Source: Austropuccinia psidii
Lineage: Eukaryota > Basidiomycota > Pucciniomycetes > Pucciniales > Sphaerophragmiaceae
DNA: 64,000 nucleotides
Assembly (NCBI GenBank): GCA_023105745.1
Contig: JALGQZ010000005.1
Coordinates: 66,667,019 to 66,731,018 of the forward strand
Direction: 5' to 3'
The notes beneath the pieces are model-generated. The model saw nothing but the letters and a program-made list of their open reading frames with translations. It had not been told where the DNA came from and did not search any database. The position numbers were made by a program, and so were the translations under genes. This document shows positions 10,315 to 19,741 of this stretch, one piece after another. Every line of letters begins with the position of its first letter. Position 1 is the first letter of the stretch.

Positions 10315-11916
10315 TTAAGTCTTGTCCACTAAATCTGAGAAAATATCCACTTTGATTGAGAAGAATCTTGACTCTTGAATTCCATTTTGCTTAAGTACTC
10401 GATGAAAATTTTGAGGATTCTTGCTGATGAAGTCCACCCCCCTCTCTGGGGACATGTCGTCCCAATGTGACAAGGCATCTGGTAAAGTGGCCAGCCTGCC
10501 TGGGTGGTAAGTGATAGTGAAATGAAATTCTGAGAGAAATTCAGCCCAACGGGCCTGACAACAAGTAAGAACTTTGGAAGACATGAAATACTGAAAGGAA
10601 GAGTGGTCTGTCAAGACCTCAAAAGAATTGGAAAGAGAAAGAAGAAATGCTCTCCAGCGCTTGAGAGCCCAAACTATGCCAAGGAGTTCCTTTTCATGAA
10701 TTTCATAGTTCAGCTCAGCTGGGAGAAGCTTGCGACTATCAAATGCAATGGGGTGCTTTCCTGAGTCATTCAACTGACTCAGTACGGTGCCCAATGCATA
10801 ATCAGAAGCATCAGTCTCTACAATAGTAGGTAGAGATGGATTGAAATGGGATAAGATAGGAGCAGAGATGAAAGCTTCTTTGAGTGCTTGAAACTGACTA
10901 AGAGCTTCCTCATTGAATATGAAAGGAGAATCTTTTTTAAGGAGGGAAGTGAGAGAGGTGATTTTTTTAGAATAATTTTTAATGAAATGACAATAAAAAT
11001 TGGCAAAGCCAAGAAAAGATTGAAGTGATTTGATGTTTCTGGGCTGAGGCCAACTGAGGATCTGCTGAACTTTTGAAAAATCCATCTTGAGGCCATCACT
11101 TGAAACAACATAGCCCAAGTATTCCACACTTGAGGCATGGACTACACACTTGGAGGCTTTGGCAAATAAATCATTTTCTCTGAGTCTTTGGAGGACAGAG
11201 GTCACATGTTTGACATGTTCTTCCTCAGAACTTGAGAATACCATAATATCATCTAGATAAACCACAACAAACACATCCAATAAATCTGCAAACATATCAT
11301 TTACAAGATTCTGGAAAGAAGCAGGATCATTGGTCAAACCAAATGGCATGACCAAATACTCATAGCTACCATACTTGGTTCTGAAGGCAGTTAAGTGCTC
11401 ATCCCCCTCTTTGATTCTCAGAAGGTTATATGCACCACTCAAATCTATCTTGGAGAAGATAGTGGAACCGTTAAATATGGTAAGGAGCTGGTTCATAGGA
11501 GGAACAGGGTATCTGTTCTTCCTAGTGACAGCATTGAGTTTGCGGTAGTAAACACACAAATGAAGACCTCCATCCTTTTTCTTGACAAAAAGGACAGGTG
11601 CTCCTGTTGAAGAGGAGCTTGGTCTAATGAAACCTTTCTCTACATTCTCTGAAATGTAGGCCTGTAGTGTTTCTGACTCTTGATTTGATAAGGAGTAGAT
11701 AACACCAATTGGAGGTAGAAGACCCTCCAATTTGATATGGTGATCACAGGCGCGGTGTGGAGGAAGTTTCTCTGCTTTCACCTTGGAGAATACATCCAAA
11801 TATTGGTGATAACCAGGAGGAACAACCTTCAGCACAGTTTCAATTTCTTCTGGCTTTTTCTCCTCATCCCACTGCTCCTCCAGGGATGCATGAAAAGATA
11901 AGGGAGGAAGGTCCAT
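10315..11916 (-). pseudogene. Element A reverse transcriptase and RNase H (533-codon open frame)
   Basis: The longest open frame in the window. It copies element RNA into DNA in the particle. RT motifs in order: Gly-Phe-Ile-Arg-Pro-Ser near residue 95; Lys-Lys-Lys-Asp-Gly-Gly; Leu-Cys-Val-Tyr-Tyr-Arg-Lys-Leu-Asn (family consensus has Asp-Tyr-Arg, so one changed residue); Lys-Ile-Asp-Leu-Ser-Gly-Ala-Tyr; Val-Met-Pro-Phe-Gly-Leu-Thr; and the intact catalytic Tyr-Leu-Asp-Asp. RNase H follows with Thr-Asp-Ala-Ser-Asp-Tyr-Ala-Leu, Glu-Lys-Glu-Leu-Leu-Gly and Leu-Thr-Asp-His. The ATG at 11916 is only the first Met after an upstream in-frame stop at 12006-12004, not a natural start. The frame is the pol frame shared with the protease. 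Confidence 0.92.
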
Positions 11917-12588
11917 ATCCCCTTGGAAGAGATGAAGTGAAGATATGGCAACATCTTCTCCAACATCCTTGATCTCTTTGAAGACTTCATCTCTTAATGG
12001 AAGTTATGACTGAGGGGGAATGATGGAAGGGGTATGGACAGAAGAAGGAAAGGAAGGTGTCTTAAGTTCACCAGCCAGAGCAACACTGTTGACAGTAGTG
12101 GCTAAGTCATTACTAGTAGAAGGAATAATACCACTAGAATCCTTATGACTAGAATCATAGGTGATCAATCCATTTTTCCAATAAATAATGGGATTAAAAT
12201 GGTAAAGGAAATCATAGCCCAATATCAGGTGTTCTCCCTTGGGTGAATCTATGATAAAGAATTTTCATTCAAATCTTGGGAAGGAAGGCAAGTCAGCTAC
12301 CCACTTGGTATAATGAGTGATGAACAAGGCAGGGGATTCATTATAATCCAGAATGAAAAGAGGAATATTTTCAGGGATCTCTGACAGAGTCAATGAGTAC
12401 TTGAGAACAAAATTCTTTGCAATAAAAGAGTTTGTAGCACCAGAATCAATGAGAATACTATAAAAAATATCAGAGATAGAAGAAAAAAGAAGAAATTTTC
12501 AAGATTTCTTGACACCAGTATTCAGAGTGCACAATTGTGCTCTTGAAGGAAATAAGTGAGAACCATTGAACACATCATGATTCCCATT
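11917..12588 (-). pseudogene. Element A aspartic protease and linker
   Basis: In the pol frame directly after the gag stop the reading begins Asn-Gly-Asn-His-Asp-Val-Phe. It reaches the protease active site Ile-Asp-Ser-Gly-Ala-Thr (Asp codon at 12447-12445) and the later Ile-Leu-Gly-Tyr-Asp-Phe-Leu block near 12222. Three in-frame stops break it: TGA at 12501-12499, TGA at 12267-12265 and TAA at 12006-12004. There is no frameshift between this and RT, so gag is followed by a single pol frame. Confidence 0.85.
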
Positions 12589-13949
12589 CAGGCTTTTCCC
12601 TGCTTGCTAGGGAAGCCCCTTGATGATGACCCAGGCTTGTTCTGAGGTCTCTTGAAGCATTTTTCAATTGGGTGCTTTCCACCACAATAAGTACACAACC
12701 CCTCTTTAATCCTCCTCTCCTTTTCAGAACCGATTAATTTATTGTCCTTATTGAGGAGAGCAGCATGAGGCTTGTCCTTTGAAGATTGAAACTGCTTGCC
12801 CTTCTCATTCTTCTTCTGGTGAGGCCTCTTTGAAGATGAGTTTTGAGGAGGCCTAGATTTATTGGATCCATTAACCGGAGGCTTCTTTTCTTGATTTCCA
12901 CCCTTTTCTTTTTGTCTCTCATGATATCTTGTGTCTAACTCTAAGGTGACATCCATAAGTTCTTGATGAGTATCAAAATTTCCAGGGTGAGAAGCCAACT
13001 GATCCAATAATCTTGATGCCAATCCTCTTCTGTAAACATGGATATAAGCTCTTTCTTCCCAATCTCCAATTCTTGAAATTAAGCTTCTGAAATCTGCAAT
13101 TTACAAGGAAACATGACCACTCTCCTTCATCCTCAAATTGTCAAACTCTTTTTCAGCTTTCCTGACTTCATTGGAGTCACCAAACAGAGTGAATAATTGA
13201 GATTCAAATAATGGCCAATTATTGAGGAGGTAGGAAGGGTATTCATTGGAAATATTTGAGAGATAGGGTTCAATCCACTTTCCAGCTCTACCAGTGAGAA
13301 AAGAAGTTGAGTAAAGAACTTTCTTCCTGTCAGAGAAGAAATTTGCTGGATCATTATGGAAGATCAATTGACAGGATTGGATAAATCCTCTCAAATTATG
13401 AGCTTGAGTACTATCAAAAGAATCAGGTGCCTTCATGGATGGAGTCTTGAAAGCAGGGGCTTTGGAATTGTCCCTGGGAGCAACTGCTTGAGTGAGTTTC
13501 CCCATGAATTGAGTCATCTGCTCCATCATCTTGATGAGACTTGGATCAGTTTGAGAGACAGGAGGTTGACTAGAAAGGGCTATATTAGAACCCTGAGGCA
13601 CCTCTGGAGCATTTGCCAAGGCATCTGCCACTTCAGTTTCCCCAGAATCTTCCTCTTCCACAGACTCTTCCCCCTCTTCATCTTCAACTTCCCCTAATCT
13701 TGCTCTTTCACCTTCAGACATGCCAGGATAGCCACCCAAAAGTCCAGAAAAGGATCTTGATCTTCTAGATTTAATTCCACCTCTTCTTGAGGGTGCTGCT
13801 CCTTCCATTGGTGGTCCTCTGTCCAAATTTGCACTCATTTGATGAACTGATGGTGTGCGGTCAAGAGGAGCCCTTGTTGTAGGAGTAAGAACAGCTGGAA
13901 TTCTTTGGGATCTAGTGTTCTTTGCTGGGGGACTGTGCTGAACTGGAAT
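12588..13949 (-). pseudogene. Element A gag with zinc knuckle
   Basis: Gag builds the particle and packages RNA. The reading runs in one frame from about 13949 to the TGA at 12590-12588, broken by one stop, TAA at 13103-13101. N-terminal half: basic, then an acidic tract (Glu/Asp-rich, about 13720-13600), then Met-Glu-Gln-Met-Thr-Gln-Phe-Met-Gly and the capsid-like Phe-Leu-Thr-Gly-Arg-Ala-Gly-Lys-Trp. C-terminal half: Lys-rich, with zinc knuckle Cys-Thr-Tyr-Cys-Gly-Gly-Lys-His-Pro-Ile-Glu-Lys-Cys (C-x2-C-x3-H-x4-C). The natural start is unclear: the codon before Pro-Val-Gln-His-Ser-Pro-Pro is ATT (13949-13947), where memory of related copies suggests ATG. Confidence 0.88.
12594..12600 (-). 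promoter_or_regulatory. -1 ribosomal frameshift heptamer GGGAAAA at gag/pol junction
   Basis: In element sense the gag codons read CAG GGA AAA GCC TGA. The heptamer G GGA AAA fits X-XXY-YYZ in the gag frame, with the gag stop six bases downstream (one sense codon, GCC, between heptamer and TGA). The pol frame is exactly -1 relative to gag and is open through the junction. Element B keeps CAGGGAAAA at the same place. A downstream stem-loop or pseudoknot was not identified by eye. Confidence 0.75.
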
Positions 13950-14665
13950 TATGAACAGAAGTTTAATAAAAGAAACTTGATGGTATTGAGAACAGAAATC
14001 AAAACTTGGCCAAATCAATCACAATGAAATTTTGATGAGTCTTGAGGAATCAATTCAACTATTGAGGTGAAATCAACTTAAATCAACAATAAATCAATTC
14101 AATCAAAAATCAACAATAAATCAAATTCAAATCAAATATCAGTAATCTTGAGTAATCAAAAATCAATCAATATTCAATCAATAAATCAGTGTCTTCAATA
14201 TGAAATCAAGGTCTTGAGGAATCAATCAATAAATTCAAAATCTTCAGAAATCAATTCAAATATCTTGATGAGTCAAATAAATCAATAATCAAACTCAATT
14301 CTTGAGGATCAATAAAATCTCTTGTGAATTCAAAGTCAATCAATCCAATCCAAATGAAAAATCCTGAATTGCTGAATCAATAAACCCAATGAATCCCAAT
14401 GAATAATCCAATCAATAATTCCTAAAAAGAACCTGAATAAGAACACAGAAAGAATTTGATTTGATAAAATGATTGAAGTGAATGAAATGGTCAGCAATGA
14501 TTAAGAAAGAAGAAAAAATCACTTTGATATGAATGAAATTAGTGAGATGAAATTGATGAGAGAGATAAAATCATAATCATTAAAGATCATTAAATAATAA
14601 AAGAGATCATAATTGATGAATGAGAGAAATGAATATAAATGAATGAAGAGAAAGAATCAAATATG
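13950..14665 (-). other. Leader of element A, TTGATT-rich low complexity
   Basis: Between gag and the 5' LTR the plus strand is dominated by AATCAAT/CAATCAA words (14030-14430), then by a GA/AT-rich tract with GAATGA and GAGA words (14450-14660). Element sense therefore reads TTGATT repeats. Element B has the same kind of leader (32690-33080). No coding. Confidence 0.7.
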
Positions 14666-14680
14666 AGTTAATTAATTTAA
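14666..14680 (-). promoter_or_regulatory. Putative self-priming primer binding site of element A
   Basis: Directly inside the 5' LTR, element sense reads TTAAATTAATTAACT rather than a tRNA complement beginning TGG. Fourteen of these bases (14679-14666) are the exact reverse complement of LTR sequence 15057-15044, which lies just after the conserved hairpin. That is the layout of Tf1-like self-primed elements, where the RNA 5' end folds onto the PBS. Confidence 0.6.
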
Positions 14681-15442
14681 TGTCACAGAGGCTCTTCGAA
14701 GTGAAGAGGGCCTGGCACTCAGTAAACCAGGACTCACTTATGGAGGGCTCAAGGATATGGAAAGATTGAATACACTTAAGAGTGTAAGGAATTAATTACT
14801 ATAATAAAAGATATGAGAAAAGCAGCAACAAATAAATAAGAATAAGAAATAGAAGAGCCAACCACAAACAATTCCAAGTCCACTGTTTCAACCTGTCAGA
14901 ATGGAAAGAGAAGGGTTAATAAGGATATGGCCACCCAACTCATACTGTACAGGCGAAGAGAGAAAATGCAAAGACTAACTTAAAATCAAATAATTATAAT
15001 ACCCAAAATAAGGATAAGAATAATTATAAAATAATAAATAAACTAAATTAATTAACTGGGGAAAAGTCCCCAGGGGGGAGAAAGAGGGGCTGGTATATGT
15101 GAGAAACACCAGCCCTGATCCAGAGGAAGAATTTTCATGAGAGGATTGAATTATTGAATTGAGTCTGTCCAATATAGGCCCTGTACAGCTGTACAGAACC
15201 TGTACAAGAGGTGTGGTGTATTTGAGTGATCCTACAGTTCCATGCTGGTGCATTGAAACTGTATTGGGTGAAGCCAACCTGTACAGGTATTGACAGGCTG
15301 TATTGATGTACCAAACTGTATGCATGTTTCAGAATGAAGATTGCTGAAACTGAATGCTGATGCAGATAATGGATCTTCTGATTTGAGGTGTTTGAGTGGG
15401 TGTATTGATGAATACCCTCACCCCTGGTGAGTGGTTGTCACA
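14681..15442 (-). repeat. Element A 5' LTR
   Basis: 762 bp, TGTCACAG...TTGTCACA on the plus strand, same length as the 3' LTR. In element sense: a U3 with repeated TGTACAG palindromes, a TATA-like CATATA (15099-15094), a C-rich tract, a perfect 6-bp hairpin (15073-15056), and then A+T-rich sequence whose first 14 bases match the PBS in reverse complement. Confidence 0.93.
15056..15073 (-). promoter_or_regulatory. Conserved LTR hairpin downstream of TATA-like box
   Basis: CTGGGG-AAAAGT-CCCCAG: six perfect pairs around a six-base loop, 20 bases from the TATA-like CATATA. The same design recurs at 24246-24265, 61371-61390 and 63644-63661. Confidence 0.7.
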
Positions 15443-15447
15443 GCTCT
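15443..15447. repeat. Target-site duplication GCTCT, right copy
   Basis: Identical to 6428-6432 and directly abutting the CA end of the right LTR. Confidence 0.9.
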
Positions 15448-16032
15448 ACAGCTTGGTATAAAACAAAGTACAGCTTTATAAATATATGCCAAAGATACAG
15501 GGGTTTCTTTATATTGCTATTCTCAGAAATGCTGTATTTTTAGCAGTAAACCTTTGAACCAAGATACCTCTTCCAATTTTGGAGATACAGGGGTCTAAGG
15601 TACCTCAAATTGAAGCTCTTGCTAATATTTCTGATTTGGCTGTACTTTTGTACAGTTTTGTATGAGCCCTCTTAGACTTTCTGGGGTTCTTGGTGAAAAA
15701 AGGTGGCCTAATGGTATCTCTTGATGTAGGAGTGCCACAGAGGAATAGATTATACCATTGTATAGCTCTCCCTCAGAGCTTTAAGAAAACATCATATTAG
15801 TGTTTTGTGGAATCAAATATTAATAAGTTATGTTAGAGGTGAAAATAAGGGTTTTTGCTTATTTGGTCTTATCTTTGTCTTTTATTATCCTATTTGGGTG
15901 AGATTGGTAAATTTATATTTGAGGAGTTTTCCTCTTTATATTTTACTTTTACTGGATATATTTTTCCAATATTCTTCATACCATTATTTATGTTATTTTA
16001 GAAGTTATTCTGATTCTCCTTTTGGAGTCACA
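15448..16032 (-). repeat. E0 5' LTR, right part (split by element A)
   Basis: Continuation of the LTR broken at 6432. Element sense starts TGTGACTCC at 16032. The U3-like part holds GTACAG/CTGTAC words near 15470 and 15650 and short repeats resembling 6165 and 6350. Joined to 5530-6432 it gives about 1.49 kb. Confidence 0.45.
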
Positions 16033-17394
16033 GGCTGAAACCTTGATAATTGGATAAATCTTGCGCCAACATTGGCCATACTGGGCCAAAATTCTTCCAA
16101 ACATCTTAAGCATAAAGCAAAAGAATTATTCCAAAAGGAAAATAAAAATACTCAGAAAAATTAACTTCCTTCCTTTTCTAATACTGAATATGAATTTGCT
16201 TCATCTCCTACTTGTACCAAAAATGAATTCTCTAAAAAACCACATAAGGATCTTGATTCATCGACTTATTATGTTTGATTTTGGCTGAAAGTAAATAAAC
16301 ATACTGGTAATATCAACAAAAACCCAATTAGTAAAGCTTTCAATGGAAATTTTATCTTTTGTTGAAACAAGCTTGCTATTTATTTCTCCCATTTCAATGA
16401 TATATGTCAAATTATTTGGCAAGCCACAGATTTTACTCATAATACTGAGCCATCTAATGATAATAGACTGGGAATATTCACTCAATTAGCCAAAATATTT
16501 GCTAAATTCTGTATCTCAAATGATGTGTATTCTGATAGTGTTTGATACATTAATTGGTTTTCTTTATTCCTCATTAGTTGAATTCCCATTAAATTCATAT
16601 TTTATATAGAGCTAAGTATTGATTTTTCTGAAATAAATGAACAAACCCACTTATATCAGATAGGATTAAGGGGCTGTAATAACATTCATGGACCCTGTAA
16701 AGCTTCACCAAAGTTGATTGAAAGTGCATCAATTTGAAAGATTATTCAATATGAAATTATCAATTCAAACAGGCAAACATTCTACTTATTATCAATCAAA
16801 TCCTTTATAGTTTCAAGCTCTACAGAACACAAATTTGACTGAAAAATTGAAATTGCTAAATTAATCTTATTTTTTTCATTATTTTATGTAATGGGAAATT
16901 GTAACCCCCTTTCCTCCAAATTATTTTGTGTTTTAATTTTCCTTTCTTCAAATTCCAACTCCTTGTGTTTCTTCTCAGGTCCAAACTCAATATCTATTTT
17001 ATTTATTATTTCCCCTTTTTTAAGACGTTTGCTGTTGGCATCTTTTTAATATCCCCACTTCCTTTTTTCAAATTATAATTTTGCATTTTCACTATTTATA
17101 TGTTCTGATATGGTGCAGAAATCAGATTTAATTATAATAGAATTAAGTTCAAGCTGAATTACCAAGCTTCTTGGAATTCATTTGATAATTATGCATGTGA
17201 GGGTATGGTATTTTATCCACTTTTAGAATTAAAGGTCTTGATTGATTCACATCAGAAAATACCATTTGATGGTTTTGAAAGACCCCTTTTGAGATAAAGC
17301 TAACATACCCCCTTCTATAGTAGTTTCTTTATTATTATTCATTGCAACCATTCTATCAATCTGTTCAGTAAGGGAAAGTCAACTTTTCTTCCCT
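16033..17394 (-). pseudogene. Unassigned decayed coding remnant
   Basis: Minus-strand reading gives several protein-like stretches broken by stops and frame changes, for example Leu-Thr-Glu-Gln-Ile-Asp-Arg-Met-Val near 17350, a charged Lys/Glu-rich stretch near 16960 (Gly-Pro-Glu-Lys-Lys-His-Lys-Glu-Leu), and an open piece at 16485-16258. I do not recognise the family. It may continue the 126-codon frame just upstream in the same direction. Confidence 0.3.
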
Positions 17395-17775
17395 TTATTT
17401 ATATATGCTAAAATCCTCAGCATTGTAAGCAGGGTTTTTAAAAGAATAGATTCTTACATCATTGCAATCAAAGTCTTTTATTTCAATTAAAACATAACTA
17501 ATCTCCCCAGCTAGATTACCATTAAAACTACTTATCTCTGTGATATGTTTATCACAGAATGATCCCTCAATTTTCTGCAGTTGGAATATTGTGCTTGAGT
17601 ATACATATAGTATTAAATAGTGATAACATACGTAATTATTTAGAAAAGAAATTTTTTCTTCAATAATTAACCTTGTTTCACAATCTGGAATGTTGCAGAT
17701 TGCCATTGGTCTGATATTTGGTTTATTTCCAAAGAGCCCATTACTCTGTTCATAAAAGCGGAAAATTATTTCCAT
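17395..17775 (-). CDS. Hypothetical 126-aa open frame
   Basis: Starts Met-Glu-Ile-Ile-Phe-Arg-Phe and includes Cys-Asn-Ile-Pro-Asp-Cys and His-Ile-Thr-Glu-Ile-Ser-Ser-Phe-Asn-Gly-Asn. No signal peptide, and no transmembrane segment is clear. Composition is more protein-like than most frames in this A+T-rich region, and decayed protein-like readings follow on the same strand, so it may be part of a larger dead gene. Family not recognised. Confidence 0.3.
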   Translation of the reverse strand: MEIIFRFYEQSNGLFGNKPNIRPMAICNIPDCETRLIIEEKISFLNNYVCYHYLILYVYSSTIFQLQKIEGSFCDKHITEISSFNGNLAGEISYVLIEIKDFDCNDVRIYSFKNPAYNAEDFSIYK

Positions 17776-18440
17776 TTTTTAAATAATTTTATGGATTCTC
17801 TTCTTTGAATCTTCACCAGTAATACCAGAACCAGTTCAGGTATCATAATTCTTGGAAGAAATCTTGTTTCTTATAAGTCCTCCATTGGTCTTTGATAGTT
17901 ACTGGTATGAGCTTCAATCTGTTTTTTGATCTTTTGTTTATGTAATTTTTGATGATTTGAAATCCAAATTTCTTTGACAATGAGGATCATTCAACTGAAG
18001 TCTTTCCAGAAGTTCCAAACAATGCTTCAAGATTATTTTTTAATTTGAGCCATCACATGCACTTTAGATAGTTGGCTGTTGTAAGATGCTTCAAATATTT
18101 GAGATAAGAGCTAAAGTCTCTACTTGATGAAGCTGATAAACACTTAGGTGGCATTCTTCAAGTTTTAAAATGAAACAATACAATGGAAATAACACTCAAG
18201 CTTAACTTTTGGGTAAGTGAGATTTCAATTTACAGTAGAAGGATTCCTTTCCATGTAGAACCTAATAAAAAATTGTGGTGATTTTGTAAAATATCAAAAA
18301 AAATTTCATAAAAATGGAATTAAAAGCTTAATCATATGCTTTATTTTATTGCCAAAAGTAGGGGAATTAAGATAGGAATTTTGAGACAAAATACCCAAAG
18401 AAATTATGGTGGTTTTTAAAGTCTGAGCAGGCCTATTGTA
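17776..18440. other. A+T-rich stretch with no recognised feature
   Basis: No coding sequence or repeat seen. Confidence 0.4.
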
Positions 18441-19480
18441 TATTTTGAAGCTTTTAAAATCATTAAAAACGTGAAATAAAATATGTTAATGCTAAATTCA
18501 ATAGCAGATTAATACTTTTAAGCTTATACTTTATTTATTTATAATTAATTCTTCCAAATATATAAGTACCCTTCTAAGCTTACTTTAAAAACCCTCAACC
18601 CTTTAATTTAGACATGGTTAGAAGGTTTTGACCTCTTATTTTGTGTTTTGATTTCTTTTGAATTTTCTTTTTGAACTTTTTAAACTTATAAATTTTGATT
18701 ATTATTGATTTTATAAATACTTATATATCAAGATTTCTCTCACTTTTCTTCATAGAAGAATTATCTTTTTCAAAAATGTTTTACTATGTTGTTGTTCAGT
18801 CCATGAAAGCTCTGTTATCAGAAGGATTGACTCTAGTAGAGAAATAATACTCCCATCTTTAACATTTTTGGTAACATATTTGTGATAATAGAATAATTTT
18901 CTTAATACAATTATTGAATTTAATTTACCAATTGATATAAGTTATTATATCAATTAATTGATGAGCTCATAGCTTTATATTAATTGAAAATTCAAAAACT
19001 CATTTTAATAATAGATAATCTTTCTATTTTTGTTAATGAAAGATGTAGTGCATTAGTCTTATTTTTCTAATTGTTTCATAGAAACACATTAAATCTGGAA
19101 GCCTGACTGTTATTCTAACAATAAAATGAAATTCACCAATAATCCAAAATTTTGTTTTATTCTTAAAATATCCGATTTTAATAATTTCTTTTCATATAAA
19201 TATATTTTAAAAGAACACATAAAACCATTGAGTGATTTGGAATCTCATTGTATTTTATTTTCACATCCAAAAATGTAATAAAAAATAATATTTGGTTTAT
19301 TCTGGCTCTGTGGGCTGTCGTTCCTTTATGATCATTTGCGTTATGAATTTATTCTTGATTTTTTCTACAGAAAATATTAACAAACATAAAAATATGTGAA
19401 TTTTATCAAAATATAAGAATATTCTATTTTTAATTGCAAATTCTTTTTATTTTGATGTGATAGATTGAACTACATCTATC
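18441..19480 (+). repeat. H element 5' LTR, partial
   Basis: 18441-19080 is similar in the same orientation to 38820-39495, downstream of H pol. Matching landmarks are the tract with AAGTAC.CTTCT.AGCTT near 18566, the GACCTC.CATTTT-like block near 18630, the ACTTATAAAT block near 18683, and the AGAGAAATAA.ACTC block near 18838. Only the distal part of the LTR is present; the proximal part found at 36088-38800 is missing here. The right edge is a guess. Confidence 0.5.
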
Positions 19481-19741
19481 CCAGTGTCTTTAACCCAGAA
19501 GAGTGTTTCTCATCTGAATAAAAATCATTACTCCAGCCACTCTAAATGCTCAGAGTCCTCATGTGAAGAGGGCATTTAGATTGAAATAAGCTAAAAACCT
19601 TTCTTATAAAAGAAAAGCTTTCTGAAAATGGTTTTTTCCCCCATAAGTAGCAATTTAACAAATTTACTGGCTATAAGTTAGCTCCACCAGAAGTGGAACC
19701 TATATTAAATCCAATAAAATAGAGGTGGACCCAGTACCAAA
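19481..19741 (+). other. Leader of element H
   Basis: Short non-coding stretch before the gag remnant. Primer binding site not identified. Confidence 0.3.

Larger units (their letters stand above)
6433..15442 (-). mobile_element. Element A: complete Ty3/gypsy chromovirus, inactivated
   Basis: A 9,010-bp LTR retrotransposon transcribed right to left. It has two 762-bp LTRs, a perfect 5-bp target duplication, a polypurine tract, a leader, gag, a frameshift signal, and pol in the order protease, reverse transcriptase, RNase H, integrase, GPY/F motif and chromodomain. The order and the C-terminal chromodomain make it a chromovirus. I count about 25 mismatches between the LTRs by eye (about 3 %), so insertion is moderately recent. 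Yet there is a stop in gag, and several stops and at least two frameshifts in pol, so it is not autonomous now. It interrupts the E0 LTR. Confidence 0.93.

Noticed and set aside
10315..11916. The 533-codon frame as an intact host or element gene
   Set aside because: It is only the RT/RNase H segment of a longer pol frame; its ATG follows an in-frame stop and protease lies upstream in the same frame.
14030..14430. CRISPR-like regular repeats
   Set aside because: AATCAAT words are irregular, have no spacers of constant length, and the context is a eukaryotic retrotransposon leader.
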